A stretch of DNA of 64,000 nt from DATGMB01 sp035293845 (GTDB lineage: Bacteria; Acidobacteriota; Terriglobia; Bryobacterales; Bryobacteraceae). Within the stretch, counting starts at the first letter, position 1. Each line of letters starts with the position of its first letter. Positions 18,820 through 27,803 of the stretch are shown here, piece after piece. The notes beneath the pieces were generated by a model. That model did not search any database, had not been told where the DNA came from, and saw only the letters and a program-made list of their open reading frames with translations. Made by a program: the position numbers and the translations under genes. Location of the stretch: assembly GCA_035293845.1 (NCBI GenBank), contig DATGMB010000177.1:9854-73853 (forward strand). The letters are read 5' to 3'.

Positions 18820-19878
18820 TTACGCCGCCGCGATCGAGATTCCCGCGCTTTCCTGCGGCTCTTTCGTAAACACCAGGCCAGCGGCATCCGCATCCACCAT
18901 CACCTGGTCGCCGGCCGCGACCTGGCCGGTCGCGAGCAGGTTGGCCAATGGATGCACCAGCCGCCGTTCGATGGCGCGCTTGAGGTGCCGCGCGCCGTAG
19001 CGCGCGTCGGTGCCCTCGCGCAGCAGCAGGTCGCGTGCGCCGGACGTCAGGCGGACCTCGATGGCGGCGCCGGTGGCGCGCTGCAGGCGATCCGCGACGG
19101 CGCGCAGCTCCAGATCGAGAATCTGCTGCAATTCGGGCTCGCCAAGGGGCTGGAACGTCACCACCCGGTCGATGCGGTTGAGGAATTCGGGCGTGAAGCG
19201 GCGCCGCGCGGCTTCCGTCCCCACGCTGGCGAGCTTGTCGCTCAATTGCTGCCCGGCCGGCACGCTGTGCGCGAAGCCGAGGCGCGGCCGCAGGATGGCG
19301 TTCATTTCCGCCGCTCCCAGGTTGCTGGTCAGGAAGATGATGGCGCGGGAAAAATCCACGCGCTTGTTGTCCCCCAGCGTGAGGGTCGCTTTATCCAGGA
19401 TGCCCAGCAGCAGGTTCCACAGAGCGTCGTTGGCCTTTTCGATCTCGTCGAACAGCACGAAGCTCAGCTTCAGGGTTTCCGTGTGGTACTGGTTCAGCAT
19501 GTCCTGGCTGAGCAGCGGATGCGTCTCGCGGTGCCCGAGGTATCCCGGGGGCGAGCCGATCAGCTTGGCGATTTCATGGCTGTGCTGGAACTCCGCGCAG
19601 TCGATCTTCACGACCGCGCGGGCGTCTCCTACCAGGCTCTCCGCGAGCGCCTCGACAGTGCGCGTCTTGCCCGATCCCGTGGGCCCCAGAAACAGCAGGC
19701 TCCCGACCGGACGCCCCGCCGTCGACATGCCCGCGAGAAACGTCTGGTAAATGCCTACGATCTGCCGGATGGCGTCCTCCTGTCCGATGATGCGCTCGCG
19801 CAGCGAGCGCTCGAGCTCTGCGGCGCCTGCGCCCATCCGCGTGGGATCCAGAAGCTTCACTGCCTTAGCGGCGGCCAT
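18820..19878 (-). CDS. Stand-alone AAA+ ATPase resembling the second ClpB/ClpA domain
   Basis: 352 residues. Walker A GPTGSGKT at 65-72, Walker B VLFDEIEKA near 140, sensor 1 TSNLG, arginine finger FLNRID, and a ClpB-small-type C-terminal domain with sensor 2 GARHLKRAI. There is no N-domain, no first AAA domain, no middle coiled-coil and no zinc finger, so it is neither ClpB nor ClpX. A pore-loop-like GYLGHRE follows SPP. It probably remodels proteins as a hexamer; no partner is adjacent. GGAGGG precedes the ATG. Confidence 0.9.
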   Translation of the reverse strand: MAAAKAVKLLDPTRMGAGAAELERSLRERIIGQEDAIRQIVGIYQTFLAGMSTAGRPVGSLLFLGPTGSGKTRTVEALAESLVGDARAVVKIDCAEFQHSHEIAKLIGSPPGYLGHRETHPLLSQDMLNQYHTETLKLSFVLFDEIEKANDALWNLLLGILDKATLTLGDNKRVDFSRAIIFLTSNLGAAEMNAILRPRLGFAHSVPAGQQLSDKLASVGTEAARRRFTPEFLNRIDRVVTFQPLGEPELQQILDLELRAVADRLQRATGAAIEVRLTSGARDLLLREGTDARYGARHLKRAIERRLVHPLANLLATGQVAAGDQVMVDADAAGLVFTKEPQESAGISIAAA

Positions 19879-20014
19879 GTTCTTGCCCTCCTGTCTATGA
19901 GACGCACTCCGTAAATCCCAGAATGTAAAGAATCTTGTGTGAAAGGTTATTCATCTTTCCGGTGTCTCCGGCCCCAATCTCCTCATCGAACGCTTCTGTG
20001 GTATCTGTAAACCC

Positions 20015-20542
20015 ATGCGCAAGTTTCTATTTACGGCATTTGCCATCGCCCTGCCGGCACTGGCCCAGACCACGATTCCCAAGTCGCTGGTGCAGCACTG
20101 GCAAAAATCGGGCGAGTTTACCATTGCCGTCGCCAAGGCGATGCCCGCCGAGAGCTACAATTTCCGGCCCAACCCGGACGAGATGAGTTTCGGACACGTG
20201 ATCGCTCATATCGCCGCCGCCAATATCGGCGCCTGCGCCATCGCCAGCGGCCTGCCGCGCCCGGAGACCCCGAAAGCCCTGGCGGACGCGTTAAAGAACG
20301 AGAAGAGCGACGTCGAACGCGAGACGGCGCTCGCCTATCTGACCACGGCATTCGACTTTTGCAATAAGGCCGTCGATTCCATGACGCCCGCCAAGCTCGA
20401 TGCCGTCGTCGGCGTGGGTAACCGCAGGATGACAGGCTTCGAATGGCTCTGGTCCTATTTCACCCACACCGCCCACCATCGCGGGCAGGTGGAGGTTTAC
20501 CTGCGGGTAAAGGGGATCAAGCCGCCGGATTACGTTTTCTAG
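20015..20542 (+). CDS. Secreted DinB-like (four-helix, metal-binding) protein
   Basis: 175 residues: signal peptide to about residue 18 (LPALAQ) then a DinB/YfiT four-helix bundle with a likely metal triad, His in SFGHVIAHI and the pair in HTAHHRGQVEVYLR. The DinB superfamily includes thiol-dependent transferases and hydrolases; an exported copy is typical of Acidobacteriota. Divergent from the AAA ATPase (136 bases between). No specific substrate can be named. Confidence 0.9.
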   Translation: MRKFLFTAFAIALPALAQTTIPKSLVQHWQKSGEFTIAVAKAMPAESYNFRPNPDEMSFGHVIAHIAAANIGACAIASGLPRPETPKALADALKNEKSDVERETALAYLTTAFDFCNKAVDSMTPAKLDAVVGVGNRRMTGFEWLWSYFTHTAHHRGQVEVYLRVKGIKPPDYVF

Positions 20543-20649
20543 CCGGTTACATCCCGGCCTAAGCCCGCTTTCGGCGCCTGTTTGTCCCCGTGCGCCCACC
20601 GGATTTCCGCGCCGGGAAAATTCCTGGATCTTCGGTCCCGGAAAGCCCG

Positions 20650-20655
20650 TATAAT
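20650..20655 (+). promoter_or_regulatory. -10 box upstream of the cytochrome/copper oxygenase gene
   Basis: A perfect TATAAT lies 18 bases before the ATG at 20674, with GAGGGG as ribosome site in between. No good -35 hexamer is seen at 16-18 bases. Confidence 0.4.
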
Positions 20656-20673
20656 TCTCCGACAGAGGGGAAA

Positions 20674-21978
20674 ATGCGAATTCTTATCGTGCTTGCCGCC
20701 GGCGCGGGCCTTGCGGGCCTCGCGTCCGCAGCCCCGGCGCCCACTTTTTCCAAGGATGTAGCGCCAATCCTTGAAAACCATTGCCAGGAATGCCACCGCC
20801 CCGGTGAAGCGGCGCCGATGTCGCTGCTGAATTACCAGCAGGCCCGGCCGTGGGCCAAGGCCATCAAAGCGGCTTTGCTTTCCGGCAAAATGCCGCCGTG
20901 GCCCGCCGATCCGCGCTACGGCCATTTCAGCAACGACCGCTCGCTTTCTCAACAGGAACGGGAAACGATCGTCGCCTGGGTGGATGCCGGCGCGCCGGAG
21001 GGCAATCCCAAGGACCTGCCCGCCCCACGTAAGTTCGTGGATGGCTGGAATATCGGCGTCCCCGATCAGATCGTCGAGATGCCCGAGCCGTTCGATGTGC
21101 CGGCCTCCGGAACGATCGACTATCAGTACGTGATTCTGCCCCTCAACCTCACGCATGACGCCTGGGTGCAGGCGGCCGAAGTGCGGCCGGGCGACCGCGC
21201 CCACGTGCACCACGTAATCGCGTTCATTCGCGAGCCCGGATCGAAGTGGATGCGCGAGATGAAGCCCGGCGTAGTATTCGTGCCGGAGAAGAACGAGAAG
21301 GGCGAGCGCCAGGAGTTCGGCGGCGACCTGCTGGCCGGCTTCGCGCCCGGCCTGCCCGCCACCGTGCTCGAGCCCGGCACCGGCCGCCTGCTCAAGGCGG
21401 GCAGCGACCTCGTGTTCCAGCTTCATTACACCGCCAACGGCAAGACCGGCCGGGACAAGACCAAGGTCGGAATCGTCTTCGCCAAGCAGCCGCCGGCCCA
21501 GCGCGTGCTGACGCTGGCCGCCTCCGATAACAAGTTCGTCATTCCGCCGGGCGACCCGAATTACGAGGTGCACTCCGAATTCCAGGTGAACCACGACGTG
21601 ACGCTGCGTGCCATGCTGCCCCACATGCACTTGCGCGGCAAGGATTTCGAATACCGGCTGGTCTTCCCCACCGGCGAAACCCAGACGGTGCTGAGCGTGC
21701 CGCACTACGATTTCAGTTGGCAGCTCTGGTACGACCTGCAGAAAGGCATCGACCTGCCCAAGGGCACCAAGATCGCCTGCACCGCGCACTACGACAATTC
21801 GCCCAACAACCCCAACAACCCGGACGCCACCAAGGAGGTCCGCTACGGCGACCAGAGCTGGGAAGAGATGATGATCGGTTTCTTTGACGTCGTTATCCCG
21901 GCAGATATGGATCCGAAGCTGATCATGCCGGAGCGCAAGCAGCAGCCGAAGCGGACGGCGGCGGCTGCCGAAAACTAA
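20674..21978 (+). CDS. Cytochrome c domain fused to a PHM-like copper type II monooxygenase
   Basis: 434 residues with a signal peptide (cleavage near residue 20). A heme c motif CQECH at 37-41 belongs to a short c-type domain ending near residue 115. Residues 130-420 show the two-copper layout of peptidylglycine/dopamine monooxygenases: His179-His180 in HVHHVIAF and His251 in QLHY for one copper, His317 and His319 in PHMHLRG with Met399 or Met400 in EEMMIGFF for the other; Cys369 and His372 in CTAHYD are also conserved in look. Planctomycetes and Acidobacteriota carry many such fusions, where the heme may replace ascorbate as electron donor. Substrate unknown. Confidence 0.85.
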   Translation: MRILIVLAAGAGLAGLASAAPAPTFSKDVAPILENHCQECHRPGEAAPMSLLNYQQARPWAKAIKAALLSGKMPPWPADPRYGHFSNDRSLSQQERETIVAWVDAGAPEGNPKDLPAPRKFVDGWNIGVPDQIVEMPEPFDVPASGTIDYQYVILPLNLTHDAWVQAAEVRPGDRAHVHHVIAFIREPGSKWMREMKPGVVFVPEKNEKGERQEFGGDLLAGFAPGLPATVLEPGTGRLLKAGSDLVFQLHYTANGKTGRDKTKVGIVFAKQPPAQRVLTLAASDNKFVIPPGDPNYEVHSEFQVNHDVTLRAMLPHMHLRGKDFEYRLVFPTGETQTVLSVPHYDFSWQLWYDLQKGIDLPKGTKIACTAHYDNSPNNPNNPDATKEVRYGDQSWEEMMIGFFDVVIPADMDPKLIMPERKQQPKRTAAAAEN

Positions 21979-21996
21979 ATTCAACCCGTTACCTGG

Positions 21997-22022
21997 TAGG
22001 GGCCGGGCATGCCCGGCCCCTA
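21997..22022. terminator. 26-base perfect palindrome between convergent genes
   Basis: TAGGGGCCGGGCA is followed without a spacer by its exact complement, reaching into the stop codon of the LytTR gene. A very stable hairpin forms on either strand, so it can terminate both the copper oxygenase and the response-regulator transcripts. No T tract follows. Confidence 0.6.
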
Positions 22023-22712
22023 CAGGCTCAGGATCTCTCGCAACCGCGCGGACTGGCGGCGCGAAAGCTCGACGGTCCGCCCGCCCCGCAGCGTAACCGT
22101 CAACGCGCCGGATACCGCAAGGTCCACGCGATCGATCCACTTCAGATTGATGATCTCCCTGCGGCCCGCGCGGAAGAACGTCGCCGGGTCGAGCTGCGCT
22201 TCTAGCGCGTTGAGCGAGCGGCGGATGAGCGGGCGCTCGCCGGCAAAATAAACGCGCGTGTAGTTGCCCTCCGATTCCAGCAGGAAAATGTCCGGGACGC
22301 GCACGATCCAGCAGCGGTCGCCGTCGCGCACGAAGACCTGCTCCAGGCGCGTGCCGCGCGGATTCGGACGCGCGCGCAGCCGGGCCAAAGCGGCAGCGAG
22401 GCGCGCCGGCGCGATCGGCTTGAGCAGGTAATCGAGCGCATTCACCTCGAAGGCGCGGATGGCGTACTGGTCGTAAGCGGTGGTGAAGATGACCTGCGGC
22501 ACATCTTCCAGACGCTCCAGCAGCTCGAAGCCGGTCATGCCGGGCATCTGGATATCGAGAAACAGCACGTCGGGATCGAGTCTCGCGATCTGCTGGAGCG
22601 CCTCCTCGCCGTTACGGGCTTCTCCGGCGATTTCGATCTCGGGATGAGCGGCGAGCAGCCGCGCGAGCTCGGCGCGGGCCAGGCGTTCGTCATCGATGAG
22701 GAGGGCTCTCAT
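22020..22712 (-). CDS. LytTR family response regulator
   Basis: 230 residues: receiver domain 1-115 with acidic DDE pocket near the start, phospho-acceptor Asp in LFLDIQMPGM and Lys in LLKPIAP; LytTR DNA-binding domain about 130-230 (VRVPDIFLLESEGNYTRVYF, FRAGRREIINLKWIDRV). Its ATG overlaps the stop of the kinase gene (ATGA), so translation is coupled. It probably answers to that kinase. The stop codon lies in a palindrome. Confidence 0.97.
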   Translation of the reverse strand: MRALLIDDERLARAELARLLAAHPEIEIAGEARNGEEALQQIARLDPDVLFLDIQMPGMTGFELLERLEDVPQVIFTTAYDQYAIRAFEVNALDYLLKPIAPARLAAALARLRARPNPRGTRLEQVFVRDGDRCWIVRVPDIFLLESEGNYTRVYFAGERPLIRRSLNALEAQLDPATFFRAGRREIINLKWIDRVDLAVSGALTVTLRGGRTVELSRRQSARLREILSL

Positions 22713-23713
22713 GGGTGGCGCGGAAGGCGGACCGTTGCCGTCACGCGGCCATCCGCCGCGGCGAGCTTGAGGCTGGCCGCCCCACCGTAGAGGATGCGAA
22801 GGCGGTCGCGCAGGTTGGCGAGCCCAAGGCGCGCCGGTCCGGGCACAGGCGGGATCAGCCTGCCGGGGTTTTCGACGCGGAGAACCGCCGCGCCGTTTTC
22901 CATTTCCGCCGAAACCCGCAGATCGCCGCCTGCGGGCAGCGTTGCGATACCGTGCTTGATGGCGTTCTCGACCAGCGTCTGCAGGAGCATCGGCGGCACG
23001 GGAATTCCGCGGGTTTCCGGCGCGATCGAAAATTCGACGCGCAGCCGGTCCTCGTACCGCACGGCTTCGAGTGCCAGGTAATCGGCCGCCGCCTCCAGCT
23101 CCGATTCGAGCGGAACGGTATGGCCGGCGTCGCGGTGCAGATTGTAGCGAAGAATGTTGGCGAGCCGCGTGATCAGATCCTGCGCGAGCGGCGGATTTTC
23201 GAGCACCAGCCCGCGAATGGAATTCAGCGCGTTGAAGAAGAAATGCGGGTTGATCTGCAGTTCGAGCGCTCGCAGCTCGGCATCGCGCAGCGCGAGCTGC
23301 TTTTCCTTGGCGCGCCGGCCGGAAGTGATGGCGATGTATAGCGTCATCCAGCCGAGCGGGACGATGCTGATGCCGAATGCCGCCCCGGCAATCGCCGAGG
23401 GCGCGAGCAATCCGCTGCGGCTGCCCAGAATCAGGGAATCGATCGCCACCACCATGAGCGCCTGCAGGAGGCCGATCGCCCAGGCGGCCGCGAAGGATGG
23501 CACATAGCGCGGACGATCGGCCTCGAGCCACCCGCGCCGCCGCACAAAGCCGCGCAGCCAGTGCGTCAGCGCGATGCTGTACAGGAAATACGAGCCGTAG
23601 CCGATGACGGCCTCGGCGCGGGAAACCCGTTGCATGACGCCCAGCGCTCCGATGAGCGAGTAGCTCCCCCAGCCCAGAATCTGGCACAGCCAGTATGCGC
23701 GATAGCTCTTCAT
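22709..23713 (-). CDS. LytS-type sensor histidine kinase
   Basis: 334 residues. Four or five transmembrane helices in residues 1-140, then the LytS/YehU His_kinase segment QINPHFFFNALNSIRG with the phosphorylated His, and an HATPase_c domain (VENAIKHGI as N box, LGLANLRDRLRILYGG). There is no large sensory domain, so the membrane part probably senses. Both ends are coupled by ATGA overlaps, upstream to the alpha/beta hydrolase gene and downstream to the LytTR regulator. Confidence 0.95.
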   Translation of the reverse strand: MKSYRAYWLCQILGWGSYSLIGALGVMQRVSRAEAVIGYGSYFLYSIALTHWLRGFVRRRGWLEADRPRYVPSFAAAWAIGLLQALMVVAIDSLILGSRSGLLAPSAIAGAAFGISIVPLGWMTLYIAITSGRRAKEKQLALRDAELRALELQINPHFFFNALNSIRGLVLENPPLAQDLITRLANILRYNLHRDAGHTVPLESELEAAADYLALEAVRYEDRLRVEFSIAPETRGIPVPPMLLQTLVENAIKHGIATLPAGGDLRVSAEMENGAAVLRVENPGRLIPPVPGPARLGLANLRDRLRILYGGAASLKLAAADGRVTATVRLPRHP

Positions 23714-24576
23714 CGGCGTGCGGTCGTGCTCGCGGGCGCCAGAAAACGGTCGATCTGCGCGAACATCCACTCCGGATCATCCCACATGATGAAATGGTGG
23801 GCCGTGTCGGTCACCTGGATCTGCACCCCCTTCAGCTTCGCGTATTGCGCGCGCAGGTTGGCTTCGGTGCGGGCGTGGTCGGTGTATTGTTTGTAGCCGA
23901 TCCAGGAGCCGAGCACTAGCGCCGGCGCTTTGATTCGAGCCAGCTCATCGCGGAGATCCGCGCTGAACAGCTCGGCCATGGCATCGGTGACGGCGGTGCG
24001 GTCGGACGCCAGCCCCCAGGCGACGATCCGCTCGAAGTCCGATTCCTTTTCCACCATGTCGCGCGTGCCGACCCCGCTCTTCACGTAGCGGTCGTACGCA
24101 TCCTGCGTCATCTTGCCCATATAACTGCGCATCTGAGCCGCGTTCTCGCGCGCCTGCTCCGGCGTGGCCTTCGGGTCCACGGCGCCGGCGAAGAATGGAT
24201 AGGCATCCACGATCACGAGGCGCCCCGGCAGGTCCGGGTAGTGCACCGCGAGATCGAGCGCCACGAAGCCGCCCAGGCTGTGTCCGACAACGACGGGGCG
24301 ATCGAGGTGCTGCGCGCGGATGTAGTCCGCCAGCCCTTCGCGGACTTTTTCGAGCATCGGCGCGGGCACGCGCGGCACGCCCGCGAAACCCGCGACCGTC
24401 AGGACGTGGCATTGGAACCGGTCGCGGTAATGCGCCACGGTCGTATCCCAGGTTTCGCCCGAAGACGAAAGGCCGGGAATCAGGATCATGGGTTGGCCGT
24501 GGCCGGTGACCTTGACCTGAAACGGCTGGGCCAGGGCGGCGGCGGTGAACGCAATGGAAAGCAGCAGAGGTTTCAT
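23710..24576 (-). CDS. Secreted alpha/beta hydrolase
   Basis: 288 residues: signal peptide to about residue 16 (AAALAQ), oxyanion turn ILIPGLSSSG, nucleophile GHSLGG, and a terminal His in TDTAHHFIMWDDP. The lid region (YMGKMTQDAYDRYVK) is typical of esterase-like members. Stop and start codons overlap with the LytS kinase gene, so the enzyme and a two-component system are made together; the kinase may sense a product or substrate of it. Substrate unknown. Confidence 0.92.
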   Translation of the reverse strand: MKPLLLSIAFTAAALAQPFQVKVTGHGQPMILIPGLSSSGETWDTTVAHYRDRFQCHVLTVAGFAGVPRVPAPMLEKVREGLADYIRAQHLDRPVVVGHSLGGFVALDLAVHYPDLPGRLVIVDAYPFFAGAVDPKATPEQARENAAQMRSYMGKMTQDAYDRYVKSGVGTRDMVEKESDFERIVAWGLASDRTAVTDAMAELFSADLRDELARIKAPALVLGSWIGYKQYTDHARTEANLRAQYAKLKGVQIQVTDTAHHFIMWDDPEWMFAQIDRFLAPASTTARR

Positions 24577-24690
24577 GCAGCGATTCTCGGGCGGATCGCG
24601 CCGCGGGTGTGGAGAATTGTGATGAGCGGTCGATCGGCGGGATGAGCCCGCGGGCCCCTGCTACAGCCAGTGCGGTATATTCAACGGAAT

Positions 24691-27600
24691 ATGAGACCCA
24701 CGTGGCGATTGGCGCCGGCGCTCCTGGCGCTGCCCCTCCTGGCACAGATCATGTTGAAGCCGGGGCGCGATCCCGGGCAGCCGGTCGACGAAGAGTATAC
24801 GAAGAAGATCCGGGAATACACCACCGAGCCGTATTTCAACTCGCCGCTGACCGATTACCTCCCGGCCTCAAAGACCGTGCCCACGCCCAAGGCCGTGCTC
24901 GGCGACGTTTCCGGCGCTCCCAACATCCTGCCGTACGCCGAGGATGTCTACCAGTACATGCGGATGCTGGAGAAGGCATCGCCGCGGGTCAAGGTGTTCA
25001 GCATCGGGCATACCGAGGAAGGCCGCGAGATGATCGCGGTCGCGGTCGCGAACGAAAAGCTGATCGCAGCGCTCGACGAGAACCGCGCGCGGTTGGCCAG
25101 GCTCGCCGATCCGCGCATCATCCAGCTCAACGATACCGAAGCGGACCGGCTGGTGGCGGCATCGACGCCGATTTATTACATCACCGGAACGATTCACTCC
25201 AGCGAAACCGGCGCGCCGACGGCGCTGATGGAGCTGGCCTATCGCCTCACGGTCGATGACAGCGCCTACATCCGGCACATCCGCGACAACGTGATTACGC
25301 TGATCACGCCGGTGGTGGAAGTCGACGGGCGCGACCGCATGGTGGATATCTATAAATGGCACCGGGCGCATCCGGACCAGCAGTGGCCGTCGCTGCAGTA
25401 TTGGGGCCACTATGTGGCGCACGATAACAACCGCGACGCCATGGGCCTCACGCTCGCGCTCACCCGGAACGTGCTGAAGACTTTCACCGGCTGGCACGCG
25501 CAGGTATTGCACGACCTGCACGAATCGGTGCCGTATCTCTACGACAATACCGTCGGCGACGGACCCTACAACGCGTGGATCGATCCCATGCTGGCCGATG
25601 AATGGCAGATGTTGGGCTGGAACAACGTCAGCGAGATGACCAAATTCGGCATGCCGGGCGTGTTCACGCACGGCACGTTCGATACCTGGTCGCCAAGCTA
25701 CCTGATGTTCATCGCGGCGACACACAACGGCATCAGCCGGCTCTACGAGACGTTCGGCAACGGCGGCGCCGATACCGAGGAGCGCACGCTGCGGCCGAAC
25801 GAATACGCGCGGACGTGGTTCAAGCAGAATCCGCCGCTGCCCAAGGCCAAATGGTCGCAGCGGAATAACAACAATTACGAGCAGACCGGCCTGCTGACGG
25901 CGCTGAATTATTTCGCGGCCAATAACAAGCTGTTTCTGCACAATTACTATCTGAAGTCGAAGCGCGCAATCGAAAAGGCTCATACCGAAGGCCCGGCGGC
26001 GTACGTGTTTCCGGCGGACGATCCGCGGCCGGGCGGCCAGGCGGAGCTGCTCGCCCTGATGCAGGAGCAGGGCTGCGAAGTGCAGCGCGCCACCGCGGCA
26101 TTCACCGTTCTGATGCCGGCGAAGAAGCCGGCGCGCGGCGGGCGCGGAGGCCGCGGCGCGGCAGCCACGGATGGCGAGGTCACCGATGGCGCGGCGAAGC
26201 CGGAGAGCAAGCCGAAGCCCGAGCCCCGAACGTTCCCGGCGGGCAGCTACATCATCCGCATGGATCAGCCGTACAGCCGCATTGCCGACACGCTGCTCGA
26301 TTACCAGTATTGGGCCACCAACGATCCCCAGAAATCGATCTACGACGATACCGGCTGGACGTTTGGCGAGCTCGGCAACACGCAGGTGGCGCGCGTAACC
26401 GACGTGAAGGTGCTGGATGCGCCGATGACGCGCGTCGAAGGCACGGTGAAAGCCCCGGGCGGCGTGGAAGGCTCAGGCGAGACGTTCCTGATCAATCACA
26501 ACGCGGATAATGCGCTCATCACATTGCGCTACCGTTTCGCGAACGCCGGGTTCGAAGCCGCCGAGGAGCCGTTTGAAGCGGCGGGGCACAAGTTCAACCG
26601 CGGATCATTCCTCGTGCGCGGCGTGCCGGCGCAGGAACTGAACCGCGCGGCGGCGGAGCTCGGTCTGCGCGCCTACGCCGTTTCGGAAGCGCCGTCCGTG
26701 AAGACGCATCCGGTGAAGGCGGCGCGCATCGCCATCATGCACACCTGGCTCGGCACGCAAAGTGAGGGATGGTGGCGGCAGGCGTTCGACAATTTCCACA
26801 TTCCGTACGACTACTTCAGCACCCAGAAAGTGGCGGGAATGGATCTGCGGGCCAAGTACGACGTGATCATCTTCGGACCGGGCGTGCGCGGCAATCCGCA
26901 GGTCATCATCCATGGGATGCCGCAGTACGGCAACCCGCTGCCGTGGAAAACGACGGAGCTGACGCCCAACATCGGCAAAATCGATTCGACGGACGATATC
27001 CGGCCGGGCCTCGGCTGGGCCGGTCTCGAGCGGCTGCAGGAGTTCGTGCGGCAGGGCGGGCTGCTGATCACCGCGGCCGATAGCGACGCCTTCGCCGTGA
27101 CCTTCGGCTTCACGCCGGGTGTTTCGACGGGCGCGAGCCAGCGGCTGAAAGTGACCGGATCCGTGCTGCGGACCAAGCAGGTGGATGCCGCGAGCCCCAT
27201 CGCCTACGGCTATAGCGACAACCTGGCCGTCTATGCCATGAACCCGCCGATTTTCAACCTGAGCAACCTGGCCGGCGGCGGCGGTGGACGCGGCGGGCGC
27301 GGCGGCGCCGACGGCCCCGAGCGTCCGACCGGGCGCGGCACGGCCGACGACCCCGATATGCCGGAAGGACGTCCTCCGGCCGAGATCCCCGACGAGCCGC
27401 ACGCGCAGCCGTGGGAAGCCACGCCGGTCACCGACGAGCAGATGCGCAACCCGATCAACGTGATCCCGCCCGCGCAGCGCCCGCGCGTCGTGCTGCGCTG
27501 GGCCAACGCCAACGAACTGCTGGTCTCCGGCCTGCTGGACGGCGGCGCCGACCTGGCTCAGCATCCGGCGGTCGTCGATTCGCCGTACGGACAGGGCCAC

Positions 27601-27723
27601 GTGGTGCTGTTCGCCAACAACCCTTTCTGGCGCGGCGAGACCAAGGGCAGCTACTTCCTGGTGTTCAACGCGATTTTGAACTTCGACCACCTGGACGCCG
27701 GGAGGAAGCTGGCGGCGCGATAA
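24691..27723 (+). CDS. Secreted M14 zinc carboxypeptidase, large acidobacterial type (paralog 1)
   Basis: 1010 residues with a signal peptide. Zinc ligands His169 and Glu172 in GTIHSSETGAP, third His in VLHDLHESVPYLY; substrate-clamp Arg/Asn in HDNNRDAMG. After the peptidase domain (to about 370) follows a long C-terminal part that includes a GATase1-like domain (KYDVIIFGPGVRG, LQEFVRQGGLLITAADS). Two Gly/Arg loops (near 480 and 870) interrupt it. The protein is a close relative of the product of the gene at 32764-35787. Start at 24691 is chosen for the signal peptide; no good ribosome site. Confidence 0.92.
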   Translation: MRPTWRLAPALLALPLLAQIMLKPGRDPGQPVDEEYTKKIREYTTEPYFNSPLTDYLPASKTVPTPKAVLGDVSGAPNILPYAEDVYQYMRMLEKASPRVKVFSIGHTEEGREMIAVAVANEKLIAALDENRARLARLADPRIIQLNDTEADRLVAASTPIYYITGTIHSSETGAPTALMELAYRLTVDDSAYIRHIRDNVITLITPVVEVDGRDRMVDIYKWHRAHPDQQWPSLQYWGHYVAHDNNRDAMGLTLALTRNVLKTFTGWHAQVLHDLHESVPYLYDNTVGDGPYNAWIDPMLADEWQMLGWNNVSEMTKFGMPGVFTHGTFDTWSPSYLMFIAATHNGISRLYETFGNGGADTEERTLRPNEYARTWFKQNPPLPKAKWSQRNNNNYEQTGLLTALNYFAANNKLFLHNYYLKSKRAIEKAHTEGPAAYVFPADDPRPGGQAELLALMQEQGCEVQRATAAFTVLMPAKKPARGGRGGRGAAATDGEVTDGAAKPESKPKPEPRTFPAGSYIIRMDQPYSRIADTLLDYQYWATNDPQKSIYDDTGWTFGELGNTQVARVTDVKVLDAPMTRVEGTVKAPGGVEGSGETFLINHNADNALITLRYRFANAGFEAAEEPFEAAGHKFNRGSFLVRGVPAQELNRAAAELGLRAYAVSEAPSVKTHPVKAARIAIMHTWLGTQSEGWWRQAFDNFHIPYDYFSTQKVAGMDLRAKYDVIIFGPGVRGNPQVIIHGMPQYGNPLPWKTTELTPNIGKIDSTDDIRPGLGWAGLERLQEFVRQGGLLITAADSDAFAVTFGFTPGVSTGASQRLKVTGSVLRTKQVDAASPIAYGYSDNLAVYAMNPPIFNLSNLAGGGGGRGGRGGADGPERPTGRGTADDPDMPEGRPPAEIPDEPHAQPWEATPVTDEQMRNPINVIPPAQRPRVVLRWANANELLVSGLLDGGADLAQHPAVVDSPYGQGHVVLFANNPFWRGETKGSYFLVFNAILNFDHLDAGRKLAAR

Positions 27724-27803
27724 TTCGGACAATCGCCGCAGAGCCTTGTTTCGATCGGCGTTCATCGGCGGCCAATCCATTGTGCGGCACGCCGCGTTTT
27801 TCG

